Assembly (NCBI RefSeq): GCF_019578655.1
Contig: NC_063259.1
Location: 5,444,001 to 5,508,000 of the forward strand
DNA: 64,000 bases
Origin: Ricinus communis
Taxonomy: Eukaryota; Streptophyta; Magnoliopsida; Malpighiales; Euphorbiaceae
Direction: 5' to 3'
The notes beneath the pieces are model-generated. The model saw nothing but the letters and a program-made list of their open reading frames with translations. It made no database searches and was not told the origin of the DNA. The translations under genes were made by a program, and so were the position numbers. This document shows positions 48,262 to 60,640 of the stretch, in pieces. Each line of letters begins with the position of its first letter. The stretch's first letter is position 1.

Positions 48262-51200
48262 ATGGGGATATTTATCAATCGGAAAAAATAATCCCGTAAT
48301 TTTGATATATTTGTCAGCATGAGAAAACAACCCCTTAAATGGGTTAATTTTATAATATGAGAAAATAACTCCGTAAAAGGGCTATATTTGTCAACATAAG
48401 AAAATAACCCCGTAAAACGTGTATATTTATGAATTTGAGAAAACAACCCCATAATAGAGCTAATAATTTAATATGAGAAAATGACCCCGTAAAAGTGGTA
48501 TATCTATCAATATAAGAAAATAACCTCGTAAAATACGTATATTTATGAATATGAGAAAAGAACCCTGTAAAAGTAGTATAATTGCGAATCTAAGAAAACA
48601 GCCTCCTAGAAGGGGTAAATTTTTTAATATAAGAAAACAACCGCTTAAAAGGGGTATATTTATAAATATTAGAAAATGAGCCTATAATACGGGGATATTT
48701 ATCAATCGGAAAAAATAACTCCGTAATTGTAGTATATTTGTGAGTATGAAAAAATAACCCCTTAAATGGGTTAATTTTATAATATGAGAAAACGACCCCG
48801 TAAAAGGAGTAAATTTGTCGATATATGAAAATAACCCCGTGAAACGTGTATATTTATGAATTTGAGAAAATAACCCAAAATAGTGCTAATAATTTAATAT
48901 GCGAAAACGACCATGTAAAAATGGTATATTTCTCAATATAAGAAAATAACTCTGTGAAACTTGTATATTTACGAATCTGAGAAAACAACCCCTTAAAAGT
49001 AGTGTAATTACGAGTCTGAGAAAACAGCCTCGTAGAAGGGGTAAATTTTTTAATATGAGAAAACAACCCTGTTAGAGGGATATATTAAAAAATATTAGAA
49101 AATAATCCCGTAATACGGGGATATTTATCAATTGGAGAAAATAACCCCATACTATTGGTATATTTGTGAGTATGAGAAAACACCCCTTAAATGGGTTAAT
49201 TTTATACTATGAGAAAACAATCCCGAAAAAGAGGTATATTTGTTAATATAAGAAAATAACCTCGTAAAACGTGTATATTTATGAATTTTAGAAAACAAGT
49301 CCATAACAGTGCTAATAATTTAATATGAGAAAACGACTCCGTAAAAGTGTTATATTTATCAATATAAGAAAATTATCCCATAAGACGTGTATATTTATAA
49401 ATATGAGAAAACAACCTTGTAAACGTAGTGTAAATGCGCGGCTGAGAAAACAGCCTCGTAGAAGGGGTAAATTTTTTAATATGAGAAAACAACCCCGTAA
49501 TACCGGGATATTTATTAATCGAAAAAAATAACCCCGTAATATTGGTATATCTGTAAGTTTGAGAAAACAATCCCTTAAATAGGTTAATTTTATAATATGA
49601 GAAAGCAACCCGTAAAAGGGGTAGATCTGTCAATATAAGAAAATAACCCCGTAAAACACGTATATTTATGAATTTGGAAAAACAACTACAAAATAGTGCT
49701 AATAATTTAATATGAGAAAACAACTCCGTAATAATAGTGTAATTGCGAGTATGAGAAAACAGCTTCGTAGAAGGGGTAAATTTTTTAATATGAGAAAACA
49801 ATTCCGTAAGAAGGGTATATTTATAAATATTAGAAAACAACCCCGTAATACGGGGATATTTCTCAATCGTAGAAAATAACCCTGTAATTTTGGTATATTT
49901 GTGAGTATGAGAAAACAACCCCTTAAATGAGTTAATTTTATAATATGAGAAAACAACCCCGTAAAAGTGGTATATTTGTTAATATCAGAAAATAATCTCG
50001 TAAAACGTGTATATTTATGAATTTGAGAAAACAACACCATAATAGTGCTAATAATTTAGTATGAGAAAATGACTCCATAGAAGTGGTATATTTATTAATA
50101 TAAGAAAATAATCTCGTAAAACGTGTATATTTATGAATCTGAGAAAACAACCCTGTAAAAGTAGTATAATTGCGAGTCTAAGAAAACAACCTCGTAGAAC
50201 GGGTAAATTCTTTAATATATGAAAACACCCTCGTAAAAGGGGGTAAATTTTTTAATATGTGAAAACAATCCCGTAATATGGGGATATTTATTATTATTAG
50301 GAAATTACTGTGTAATTGTGGTATATTTGTGAGTATTAGAAAACAACCCTTAAATGGGTTAATTTTGTAATATGAGAAAACAACCCTGTAAAAGAAGCAT
50401 ATTTGTCGATATAAGAAAATAACTCTGTAAATTTAAGAAAGCAAGCCCATAATAGTACTAATAATTTAATATGAGAAAACGACCTCGTAAAAGTGGTGCC
50501 AACTTTCTTATATTTTCTTTTTGCAATTTTTGTTATATTTCTTTTTCCTTCAGATAAAATAAAATTAAATAAGATAAAATAAAATTAAAAAAAAAATTAT
50601 TTATCAATATAAGAAAATAATTCCGTAAAAAGCGTGTATATTTATGAATCTGAGAAAATAACCCCGTAAAAGTATTGTAATTGCCAATCTGAGAAAACAA
50701 CCTTATAGAACGGGCAAATTTTTTAATATGAGAAAACAGCCTCGTAGAAAGGGTAAATTTTTTAATATGAGAAAACAACTCTGTACTACGAGGATATTTA
50801 TCAATCAGAGAAAATAACCTTGTAATTTTGGTATATTTATGAGTATGAGAAAACAGCCCCTTAAATGGGTTAATTTTATAATATGAGAAACAACCCCGTA
50901 AAAGGTGTATATTGATCAATATAAGAAAATAACCCAGTAAAGTGTGTATATTTATGAATTTGAAAAAACAACCCCGTAATAGTGCTAATAATTTAATATG
51001 AGAAAACGAGCCCGTAAAAGTGGTATATTTATCAATATCAGAAAATAATCCCGTAAACGTGTATATTTATGAATATGAGAAAATAATCCCGTAGAAGTAG
51101 TGTAATTACGAGTCTAAACAAAAGCCTCATAGAACGGGTAAATATTTAATATGAGAAAACAGCCTCGTAGAAAGGGTAAATTTTTTTATATGTAAAAACA

Positions 51201-53565
51201 ACCCCATAATACGAGGATATTGATGAATCTCAAGAAATAACCCTGTAATTGTGGTATATTTGTGAGTATGAAAAAACAACCCCTTAAATGGGTTAATATG
51301 AGAAAACAACCCCGTAAAAGGGGTATATTTTTCGATATAAAAAAATAATCCCGTAAAACGTGTATATTTATGAGAATACAATCCCATAATAGTGCTGAAA
51401 ATTTAATATGAGAAAATGACCCAAAAAAGTCATATATTTATTAAAATAAGAAATATCCCCGTAAAACATGTATATTTATGAATATAAGAAAATAACCCCG
51501 TAAAAGTAGTGTAATTGCGAGTTTGAGAAAACAGCCTCGAAGAAAGGGTAATTTTTTAATGTGAGAAAACAGCATCATAGAAGGGCTAAATTTTTTAATA
51601 CGAGAAAATAACCCCGTAATACGGGGATATTTATTAATCGAAAAATATAACCCCGTAATTTTGCTATATTTATGAGTATGAAAAAACAACCCCTTAAATG
51701 GGTTAATTTTATAATATGAGAGAATAACCCTGTAAAAGGGGTAGATCTATCAATATAAGAAAATAACTTCATAAAATGTGTATATTTATGAATTTGAGAA
51801 AACAACCCCATGTTAATAATTTAATATGTGGAAACAACCCCGTAAAAGTGGTATATTTATCAATATAAAAAATAACGCCGTAAACGTATATATTTATGAA
51901 TATGAGAAAACAATCCCGTAAAAGTAATCTAATTACGAGTCTAAGAAAACAGGCTTCTAAAGGGGTAAATTTTTTAATATGAGAAGATAACCCCGTAAGA
52001 AGGATATATTTATAAATATTAGCAAACAAACCCGTAATACGGAGATATTTATCAATTGAAGAAAATAACCTTACAAGTTTAGTATATTTGTGAGTATAAA
52101 AAAAAATTCCTTAAATGGGTTAATTTTATAATATGAGAAAATAACCCCGTAAAAGGAGTAGATTTGTTAATATAAGAAAATAATCCCGTAAAACGTGTAT
52201 AGTTATGAATCTGAGAAAACAATCCCTTAAAAGTAGTAATTGCGAGTCTAAGAAAACAGTCTCGTAGAAGAGTAAATTTTTTAATATGAGAAAACAACCC
52301 GTAAGAGGGATATATTTATAAATATTAGCAAACAATCCCATAATACGAGGATATTTATCAATCGGAGAAAATAATCCTGTAATTTTGGTATATTTGTGAG
52401 CATGAGGAAAAAATCCCTGAAATTGGTTAATTTTTATCATATGACAAAATAACCCCGTAAAAGGGGTATATTTATTAATATAAGAAAATAACTCCGTAAA
52501 ATTTGTATATTTATGAATTTGAGAAAACAACCCTAGAATTGTGCTAATAATTTAATATGAGAAAACGACCCCAACGACCCCGTAAAAGTGGTATATTTAT
52601 CAATATAAGAAAATAACCCCGTAAACATGTATATTTATGAATATGAGAAAACAATCCCGTAAAAGTAGTGTAATTGCGAGTCTAAGAAAACAGCCTCATA
52701 GAAGGATAAATTTTTTAATATGAGAAAACAACCCCGTAAGAGGGATATATTTATAAATATTAGCAAACAACCCCGTAATTCGGGGATATTTATCAATTGG
52801 AGAAAATAAACCCATAATTTTAGTATATTTGTGAGTATGAGAAAAAGATCCCTTAGATGGGTTAGTTTTATAATATGAGAAAACAACTCCGTAAAAGGGG
52901 TATATTTGTCAATATAAGAAGATAACTCTGTAAAACCTGTATATTTATGAATTTGAAAAAATAACCCCATAATGATGCTAATAATTTAATATGAGAAAAC
53001 CACCTCGTAAAAGTAGTATATTTATCAATATAACCCCGTAAGACGTGTATGTTTATGAATCTGAGAAAATAAACACGTAAAAGTAGTGTAATTGCGAGTC
53101 TAAGAAAAAAGCCTCGTAGAAGGGGTAAATTTTTTAATATGAGAAAACAACCCTGTAAGAGGGGTATATTTATAAATATTAGAAAATAACCTCATAATAC
53201 GAGAATATTTATCAATCGGATAAAATACTCTATAATTGTGGTATAATTGTGAGTATGAGAAAACAACCCCTTGAATGGGTTAATTTTATAATATGAGAAA
53301 ATAACCCCATAAAAGAGGTATATTTATCAATGTAAGAAAATAACCCCGTAAAACGTGTATATTTATGAATTTGAAAAAACCCATAATAGTGCTAGTAATT
53401 TAATATGAGAAAACGATCCCGTAAAAGTGATATATTTATCGATGTAAGAAAATAACCTCGTAAAATGTGTATATGTATGAATTTGAGAACAATTATGTAA
53501 ATGTAGTGTAATTGCGAGTATAAGAAAATAGCCTCGTAGAAGGATAAACTTTTTAATATGAGAAA
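48262..53565 (+). repeat. 39-bp satellite array, forward arm with ~11-mer higher-order repeat
   Basis: Continuation of the array after LTR element 2. The GTGCTAATAATTTAA marker monomer recurs near 48448, 48885, 49310, 49698, 50045, 50455, 50985, 51393, 52540, 52976 and 53388, mostly 390-440 bp apart. Confidence 0.9.
50498..50597. other. T-rich insert in the array, copy 2
   Basis: Same insert as 43764-43838, slightly expanded by an AAATAAAATTAAATAAGAT stretch. It is a marker for block duplication within the array. Confidence 0.75.
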
Positions 53566-56500
53566 ATAAAATTTACCCTGCTACGAGGCTGTTTTCTTAG
53601 ACTCGCATTTATACTACTTTTACGGGATTGTTTTCATAGATTCATAAACATACACGTTTTACGAAGCTATTTTCTTATATTGATAAATATACCAATTTTA
53701 GTGAGATTCATAAGTATACATGTTTTACGAAGTTATTTTCTTATATTGATAAATATACCATTTTTACTGGGTCATTTTTTCATATTAAATTATTAGCACT
53801 ACTATAGAGTTATTTTATGAAATTCATAAATATACACATTTTAAGGGGTTATTTTCTTATATTGACAAATACATAAATATACACATTTTAAGGGGTTATT
53901 GTCTTATATTGACAAATATACCCCTTTTGCGGGGTTATTTTGTCATATTATAAAATTATCCTATTTAAGAGGGTTTTTTCTTATACTCACAATATACCAA
54001 AATTACGGGGTTATTTTCTCCGATTGATAAATGTCCCTGTATTACGGGGTTGTTTACTAATATTTATAAATATATCCCTCTTACGGTGTTGTTTTTTCAT
54101 ATTTAAAAATTTACCCTTCTATGAGGCTGTTTTCATAGACTCGCAGTTACGCTACTTTTACGAGATTATTTTCTCAAATTCATAATATACAAGTTTACAG
54201 GGTTATTTTCTTATATTGATAAATATACCACTTTTAAGAGGTCTTTTTCTCATATTAAACTATTAGCACTATTATGGGGCTGTTTTCTCAAAATTCATAA
54301 ATATACACGTTTTACTGTGTTATTTTCTTATATTGACAAATATACCCCTTTTACGGGATTGTTTTGTCATATTATAAAATTAACCCATTTAAGGGTTATT
54401 TTTCTCATACTCACTAACATACCAAAAATATGGGGTTATTTTCTCCGATTAATAAATATCCCTGTATTACGGGGTTGTTTCCTAATATTTATAAATATTA
54501 CCACACTTACGGGGTTGTTTTCTCAAATTCATAAATATACACGTTTTACGAGATTATTTTTTTATATTGATAAATATACCACTTTTACTAGGTCGTTTTG
54601 TCATATTAAATTATTAGCACTATTACGGGTTGTTTTCTTAAATTCATAAATATTTTCTTATATTGATAAATATACCACTTTTACGGGGTTGTTTTCTCAT
54701 ATTATAAAATTAACCCATTTAAGAGACTTTTTTCTCATACTCACAAATATATTAAAATTACGGGGTTATTTTCTCCGGTTGATAAATATCCCCGTATTAA
54801 GGGGTTGTTTGCTAATATTTATAAATATATCACTCTTATGGGGTTGTTTTCTTATATTAAAAAATTTACCATTATACGAGGTTGTTTTCATAGACTCGCA
54901 GTTACACTACTTTTACGGGATTATTTTTTCAGATTCATAAATATACACGTTTATAGGATTGTTTTCTTATATTGATAAATATACCACTTTTACGGGGTCT
55001 TTTTCTCATATTAAACTATTAGCACTATTATGAGGTTGTTTTCTCAAATTCATAAATATACACGTTTTACGGAGTTATTTTCTTATATTGACAAGTATAC
55101 CTCTTTTACGGGGTTGTTTTGTCATTTTATAAAATTAACCCATCTAAGGGGGCTTTTTCTCATACTCACAAATATACCAAAATTACGGGGTTATCTTCTC
55201 CGATTGATAAATATCCCCGTATTATGGAGTTGTTTGCTAATATTTATATATATATCCCTCTTACGGAGTTGTTTTCTCAAATTAATAAATTTACCCTTCT
55301 GTGAGGTTGTTTTCTTAGACTCGCAATTACACTACTTTTACGGTATTCTTTTCTCAGATTTATAAATATACATGTTTTACGGTATTATTTTCTTATATTG
55401 ATAAATATACCACTTTTGTGGGATCGTTTTCTCATATTAAATTATTAGCACTATTACGAGGTTGTTTTTTCAAATTCATAAATATACACGTCTTACGGGA
55501 TTATTTTCTTATATTGACAAATATACTCATTTTACGGGGTTGTTTTCTCATATTATAAAATTAATATATTTAAGGGGTTGTTTTCTCATACTCACAAATA
55601 TACCACAATTATGGGGTTATTTTATGAGATTCATAAATATCACCGTATTACGGGATTGTTTTCTAATATTTATAAATATAGCCCTATTGCGGGATTATTT
55701 TCTCATATTAAAAAATTTACCACTTCTACGATTTTATTTTTTTAGACTCGCAATTATAATACTTTTACGGAATTATTTTCTGAGATTCATAAATATACAC
55801 GTTTATTGGGTTATTTTCTTATATTGATAAATTTACCACTTTTACGGGGTCGTTTTCTCATATTAAATTATTAGCACTATTATGGGGTTGTTTTCTCAAA
55901 TTCATAAATATACACGTTTTACGGGGTTATTTTCTTATATTGACAAATATACCGCTTTTTACGATATTGTTTTCTCGTACTCACAAATATACCAAAATTA
56001 CGGGGATATTTTGTCTGATTAATAAATATTCATGTATTATGGGGTTATTTGCTAATATTTATAAATATATCCCTCTTACTCGGTTGTTTTCTTAATTAAA
56101 AAATTTATCCTTCTATGAGCCTGGTCTCTTAGACTCGCAATAAAACTACTTTTACGGGGTTGTTTTCCTAGATTCATAAATATACACGTTTTATGGAGTT
56201 ATTTTCTTATATTGATAAATATACCACTTTTACTTGGTTGTTTTCTGATATTGAATTATTAGCACTATTATGGGGTTATTTTTTTATATTCATAAATATA
56301 CACATTTTACGGGGTTATTTTCTTATATTGATAAATATACCCCTTTTACGGGGTTGTTTTCTCATATTATAAAATTAACCCATTTAAGGTGTTGTTTTCC
56401 CATACTCACAAATATACCAAAATTACGGGATTATTTTCTCTGATTGATAAATATCCGTATATTATGGGGTTGTTTTCTAATATTTATAAATATACCCCTT

Positions 56501-58336
56501 GTTTTCTCATATTCAAAAATTTATCCTTCTACGAGGCTGTTTTCTTAGATTCGCAATTACACTACTTTTACAAGATTGTTTTCTCATATTCATAAATATA
56601 CAAGTTTACGGGGTTACTTTCTTATATTGATAAATATATTACTTTTACGGGGTTATTTTCTCATATTAAATTATAAGCACTATTATGGGGTTGTTTTCTC
56701 AAAGTCATAACATACACGTTTTACGGGGTTATTTTCTTATATTGATAAATATACCCCTTTTACGGGGTTGTTTTCTCATATTATAAAATTAATCCATTTA
56801 AAGAGTTGTTTTTTCACACTCACAAATATACTAAAATTACGGAGTTATTTTCTGCGATTGATAAATATCTCCGTATTACGGGGTGGTTTTCTAATATTTA
56901 TAAATATACCCCTTTTACGAAGTTATTTTCTCATATTAAAAAACTTAACCCTACTACAAGGTTGTTCTCTTAGACTCGCAATTACACTACTTTTACGGGA
57001 TTGTTTTCTTAGATTCATAAATATATATGTTCTACGGGGTTATTTTTTTATATTGATAAATATACCACTTTTACCGGGTCATTTTCTCATATTAAATTAT
57101 TAGCACTATTATGGGGTTGTTTTGTCAAATTTATAAATATACAAGTTTTACAAGGTTATTTTCTTATATTGACAAATATACCCCTTTTACGAGATTGTTT
57201 TCTCATATTATAAAATTAATATATTTAAGGGGTTGTTTTCTCATACTCATAAATATACTATAATTACGGGGTTATTTTCTTCGATTGATAAATATCCCCG
57301 TATTACAGGCTCGTTTACAATATTTATAAATATACCCCTCTTACTCGGTTGTTTTCTCGTATTAAAAGATTTACCCATTCTACGAGGCTAATTTCTTAGA
57401 CTCGCAATTACACTACTTTTACAGGTTTGTTTTGTCAGATTCATATATATACACGTTTTACGAGGTCATTTTCTTATATTGATAAATATACCACAATTAT
57501 GGGGTTGTTTTCTCATACTAAAAAATATACCAAAATTACGGGGTTATTTTCTCTGATTGATAAATATCCCCGTATTACAAGGTTGTTTTCTAATATTTAT
57601 AAATTTACCTCTCTTACGGGGTTGTTTTCTCATATTGAAAAATTTACACCATCTACGAGGCTGTTTTCTCATACTTGCAATTACACTATTTTTACGGGGT
57701 TGTTTTCTCAGATTCATAAATATGCATATTTTACGAGGTTATTTTCTTATATTAATAAATATACCACTTTTACGGGATTGTTTTCTCATTTTAAATTACC
57801 ACTTTTACGGGGTTGTTTTCTAATATTAAATTATTAGCACCATTCTGGGTTTGACTTCTCAAATTTATAAATATATACATTTTACGAGGTTATTTTCTTA
57901 AATGGAAAAATATACCCCTTTTACATGGTTGTTTTGACATATTATAAAATTAACCCATTTAAGGGGTTGTTTTTCCAAACTCACAAATATACCAAAATTA
58001 CGGGATTATTTTCTGCAATTGATAAATATCTTCGTATTACGGGGTTGTTTTACGGAGTTGTTTTCTCATATTAAATAATATGCCCCTTCTACGATGTTAT
58101 TTTCTTAGACTCGCAATTACACTACTTTTACGGAGTTGTTTTCCTAGATTTATAAATATACACATTTTACTGGGTTATTTTCTGATATTGATAAATATAC
58201 CACTTTTACAGGGTCGTTTTCTCATGTTAAATTATTAACACTATTATAGGGTTGTTTTCTCTAATATATAAATATACACATTTTACGGGGTTATTTTCTT
58301 ATGTTGATAAATATACCCCTTTTACGGGGTTGTTTT
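53566..58336 (-). repeat. 39-bp satellite array, reverse arm
   Basis: All monomers are reversed relative to the preceding block. The same higher-order order is read on the minus strand, e.g. the TTAAATTATTAGCAC marker near 53787, 54608, 55440, 55865 and 57090. The arm starts at a mirrored centre near 53565 and ends at the mitochondrial-like insertion. Confidence 0.9.
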
Positions 58337-59111
58337 AAGACTGGAATGGACTATGAACCAACAAAAAGAAGAATGCCTTTGAGTGCTTGTTTCAATTCTT
58401 CCTTGATGACAGGAAGGGGAGACAGAAGTATCAAATGTCTCTTGCCCTCCATATAAAACTCTTTTTCCCACCCACAGGCGAGCCATACAACATGAAAAAA
58501 ATGGAAGCAATGCAACTAAAATAACCAACCTCAGAATGAGGAAGAAAAAGATATCGTAATGTAAATCCATTTTTTATTCCTTGCAAAAGATCATCCACTT
58601 AAATATTCATGTAAAAGTTGGTAATTCTACTTTCTAATAGAGTCGTTAGTTTCGCAGCTCTAGGAAAGAATTCCATGATGAAAAAATGGGATAGTGTTAA
58701 AGGAGAATGCTGCTTTAAAAAGAAATAATAAAATAAAGAGAAAACTAATTCCATGAATTAGGAGACCTAATCGAATCAGCAAAACCATCTCTCATTAGCA
58801 AAAGCTATCTACCGCATTTTGTTGAACCTCTACCAGTATAGCATAGTGCTCTTTTTTAGGGTCTTTCTCTATATTCGTTGAACACTTTTGATACCTTACC
58901 ACACCGATTTCACAACTCAAGTATAGCAGCTCGACTTTCTTTGCAGCTTTCGAGCCTCTTTATTAATAGCAAGATAGAGCGCTTGAGCGCTCCTATGTGA
59001 TACGGCTGAAAACCCTTATCTTGCTTGCTCTTCTTTTTAAAGAATTGCTTGAGCGGCTTGAAAATCTTACCTTTAGCAACTGTAGGAATCTTTCTTACTA
59101 CAATACCTTTG
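58337..59111 (-). pseudogene. atp1: Mitochondria-derived insertion with chimeric atp1/cox2-like segment (NUMT)
   Basis: The minus strand from 58676 reads as the first codons of plant mitochondrial ATP synthase alpha (MEFFPRAAKLTTLLESRITN; the family has Ser at residue 4 and Glu at residue 9). It continues to about 58591 with one CAA-to-TAA stop. It then switches abruptly to about 70 bases (58584-58513) that resemble the part of cox2 encoding DLHHDIFFFLIL, and after that to sequence I do not recognise. The part upstream (58677-59111) looks like non-coding mitochondrial DNA. Both flanks are 39-bp array, in opposite orientations. The assignment is from memory of the mitochondrial genes and needs a database match. 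Confidence 0.72.
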
Positions 59112-59277
59112 CGAGACTGAGAAAACAGCCTCGTAGAAGGGGTAAATTTTTTAATATGACAAAATGACCTCGTAATACAGGGATATTTATCAATCGAAGA
59201 AAATAACCCTGTAATTTTAGTATATTTGTGAGTATGAGAAAACAACCACTTAAATGGATTAGTTTTATAATATGAGA
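59112..59277 (+). repeat. Stranded piece of the 39-bp array (about 4 monomers)
   Basis: Forward-oriented monomers of the types GAAGGGGTAAATTTTTTAA, TAATACAGGGATATTTATC, TAATTTTAGTATATTTGTG and TTAAATGGATTAGTTTTATAA. It lies between the mitochondrial-like piece and an unidentified segment. Confidence 0.88.
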
Positions 59278-59574
59278 ACTGGTTGCTCCTCTAGTTGAAG
59301 TATCAGGCCCATTTTTCATTGCCTAGGTTACACCTTCGAAATATCCCATAAGTGAATTTTTCTCTACTTCCCTCAATCTTCACTTTACGCCATGCCGACT
59401 CCCTTTTCATCACGAGGCATGGAATTAGACCAAGGGGAATCTCCATAGGAACTAGTCCCTCAAATTTTGCGAAGATTGAGACACAGCCCCGGGGCGATGG
59501 GGAAAGATGTAGATCGATCGCCCTAGATAGACAACTACATAGAGGGTCTTTACAAGTCTCTATATCTTGGTGAT
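59278..59574. other. Unidentified GC-richer segment
   Basis: About 300 bases, less AT-rich than the surroundings, open on the minus strand for 99 codons (59303-59602) and on the plus strand for 73 codons (59352-59573). Sharp borders with array on the left and retrotransposon on the right. It may be another organelle-derived piece, but I do not recognise any gene in it. Confidence 0.4.
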
Positions 59575-60640
59575 CCTGATTTTGGAAGTGTGTATGATGC
59601 ATGTGAGCATAGAGCTTTTGATAAATACTATAGGCATGATGGCTACTTGTTTAAGGATAATCGATTGTGTGTGCCTAATTGTTCTATATGAAGATTATTT
59701 TTAAAAGAACCGCATGAGCGAGGATTGATGGGGCATTTTGGTTTTGCTAAGACTTTAGATATGTTGCATGAGCACTTTTATTGGTAAATAATGCGTGTTG
59801 ATGTTGAGAAATATTGTGCCAACTATGTTGTTTGTTTACGTGCTAAGTCTAAAAGCAAGCCCCATGAATTGTATATGCCATTGCATATTTCTATTTCACC
59901 TTGGATTGAGGTTTCTATGGATTTTGTCTTAGGATTGTAAAGGTCTAGGCGTGGCAATGATAGTATTTATGTGGTGGTTGATAAATTTAGTAAAATGGCA
60001 CACTTTATTGCATGTCATAAAGCCGATGATGCATCACATATTGCTGATGTATTCCTTAGAGAAGTAGTATGTTTGCATGGCATGCCTAAGGCTATTATTG
60101 GTGATAAGGATATAAAATTTTTGTCCTATTTTTGGAAGACGTTGTGGACTAAGTTAGGTACTAAACTATTATTTTCTACTACTTGTCACCTGTAAGTGGA
60201 TGGTCAAACCGAAGTGGTTAATAGGGCATTAGGACAATTATTGCATGCTATTATAGAAAAGAATATCAAATCTTGGGAAGATTGCTTACCTTATGTAGAG
60301 TTTGCATGTAATAGGAGTGTGCATTCATCTACTTATTGTAGCCCTTTTGAAGTTGTTTGTAGTTTTAATCCACTAACTCCTTTCGATTTATTACCTTTGC
60401 TATTACAAGAGTGTGCTAACTTGGATGGTTCTAAGAAGGCCGAATATGTTTGGCAACCTCATGACAAAGTAAGGTAGCAAATTGAGAAGAGAAATGAGCA
60501 AGCTGCACATCATCATAACAAAAGCAAAAATTAAGTTGTGTTTGAACCTCGTGATTGGATGTGGTTGCATATGCACAAGGAGAAGCTTCCTCTTCAAAAG
60601 CGTTCTAAGTTACAAGCAAGAGGAGATGGACCCTTCTAAG
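59575..60640 (+). pseudogene. Ty3/gypsy integrase, decayed
   Basis: The plus strand encodes a retrotransposon integrase with an HHCC-type zinc finger (EPHERGLMGHFG and later YCANYVVC, about 59708-59832) and a DDE core: Asp in SMDFVLG (about 59920), Asp in IIGDKDIKF (about 60097), Glu in GQTEVVNRALG (about 60206). At least five in-frame stops (near 59690, 59786, 59938, 60193, 60476) show that it is dead. It begins and ends without the rest of pol or LTRs. Such enzymes insert the cDNA into host DNA. Confidence 0.85.

Noticed and set aside
47945..48322. 125-codon open frame with internal repeats
   Set aside because: A product of the 108-bp tandem repeat inside an LTR, whose length is a multiple of 3.
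34415..58000. Dozens of open frames of 60-256 codons with repeating peptides across the array
   Set aside because: They follow from a 39-bp period (13 codons) without frequent stops, occur in several frames and both strands, and lack conserved starts. Not listed as genes.
33905..58336. CRISPR-like or regulatory repeat array
   Set aside because: Monomers are contiguous without unique spacers, highly diverged, and the DNA is clearly a plant nuclear genome.
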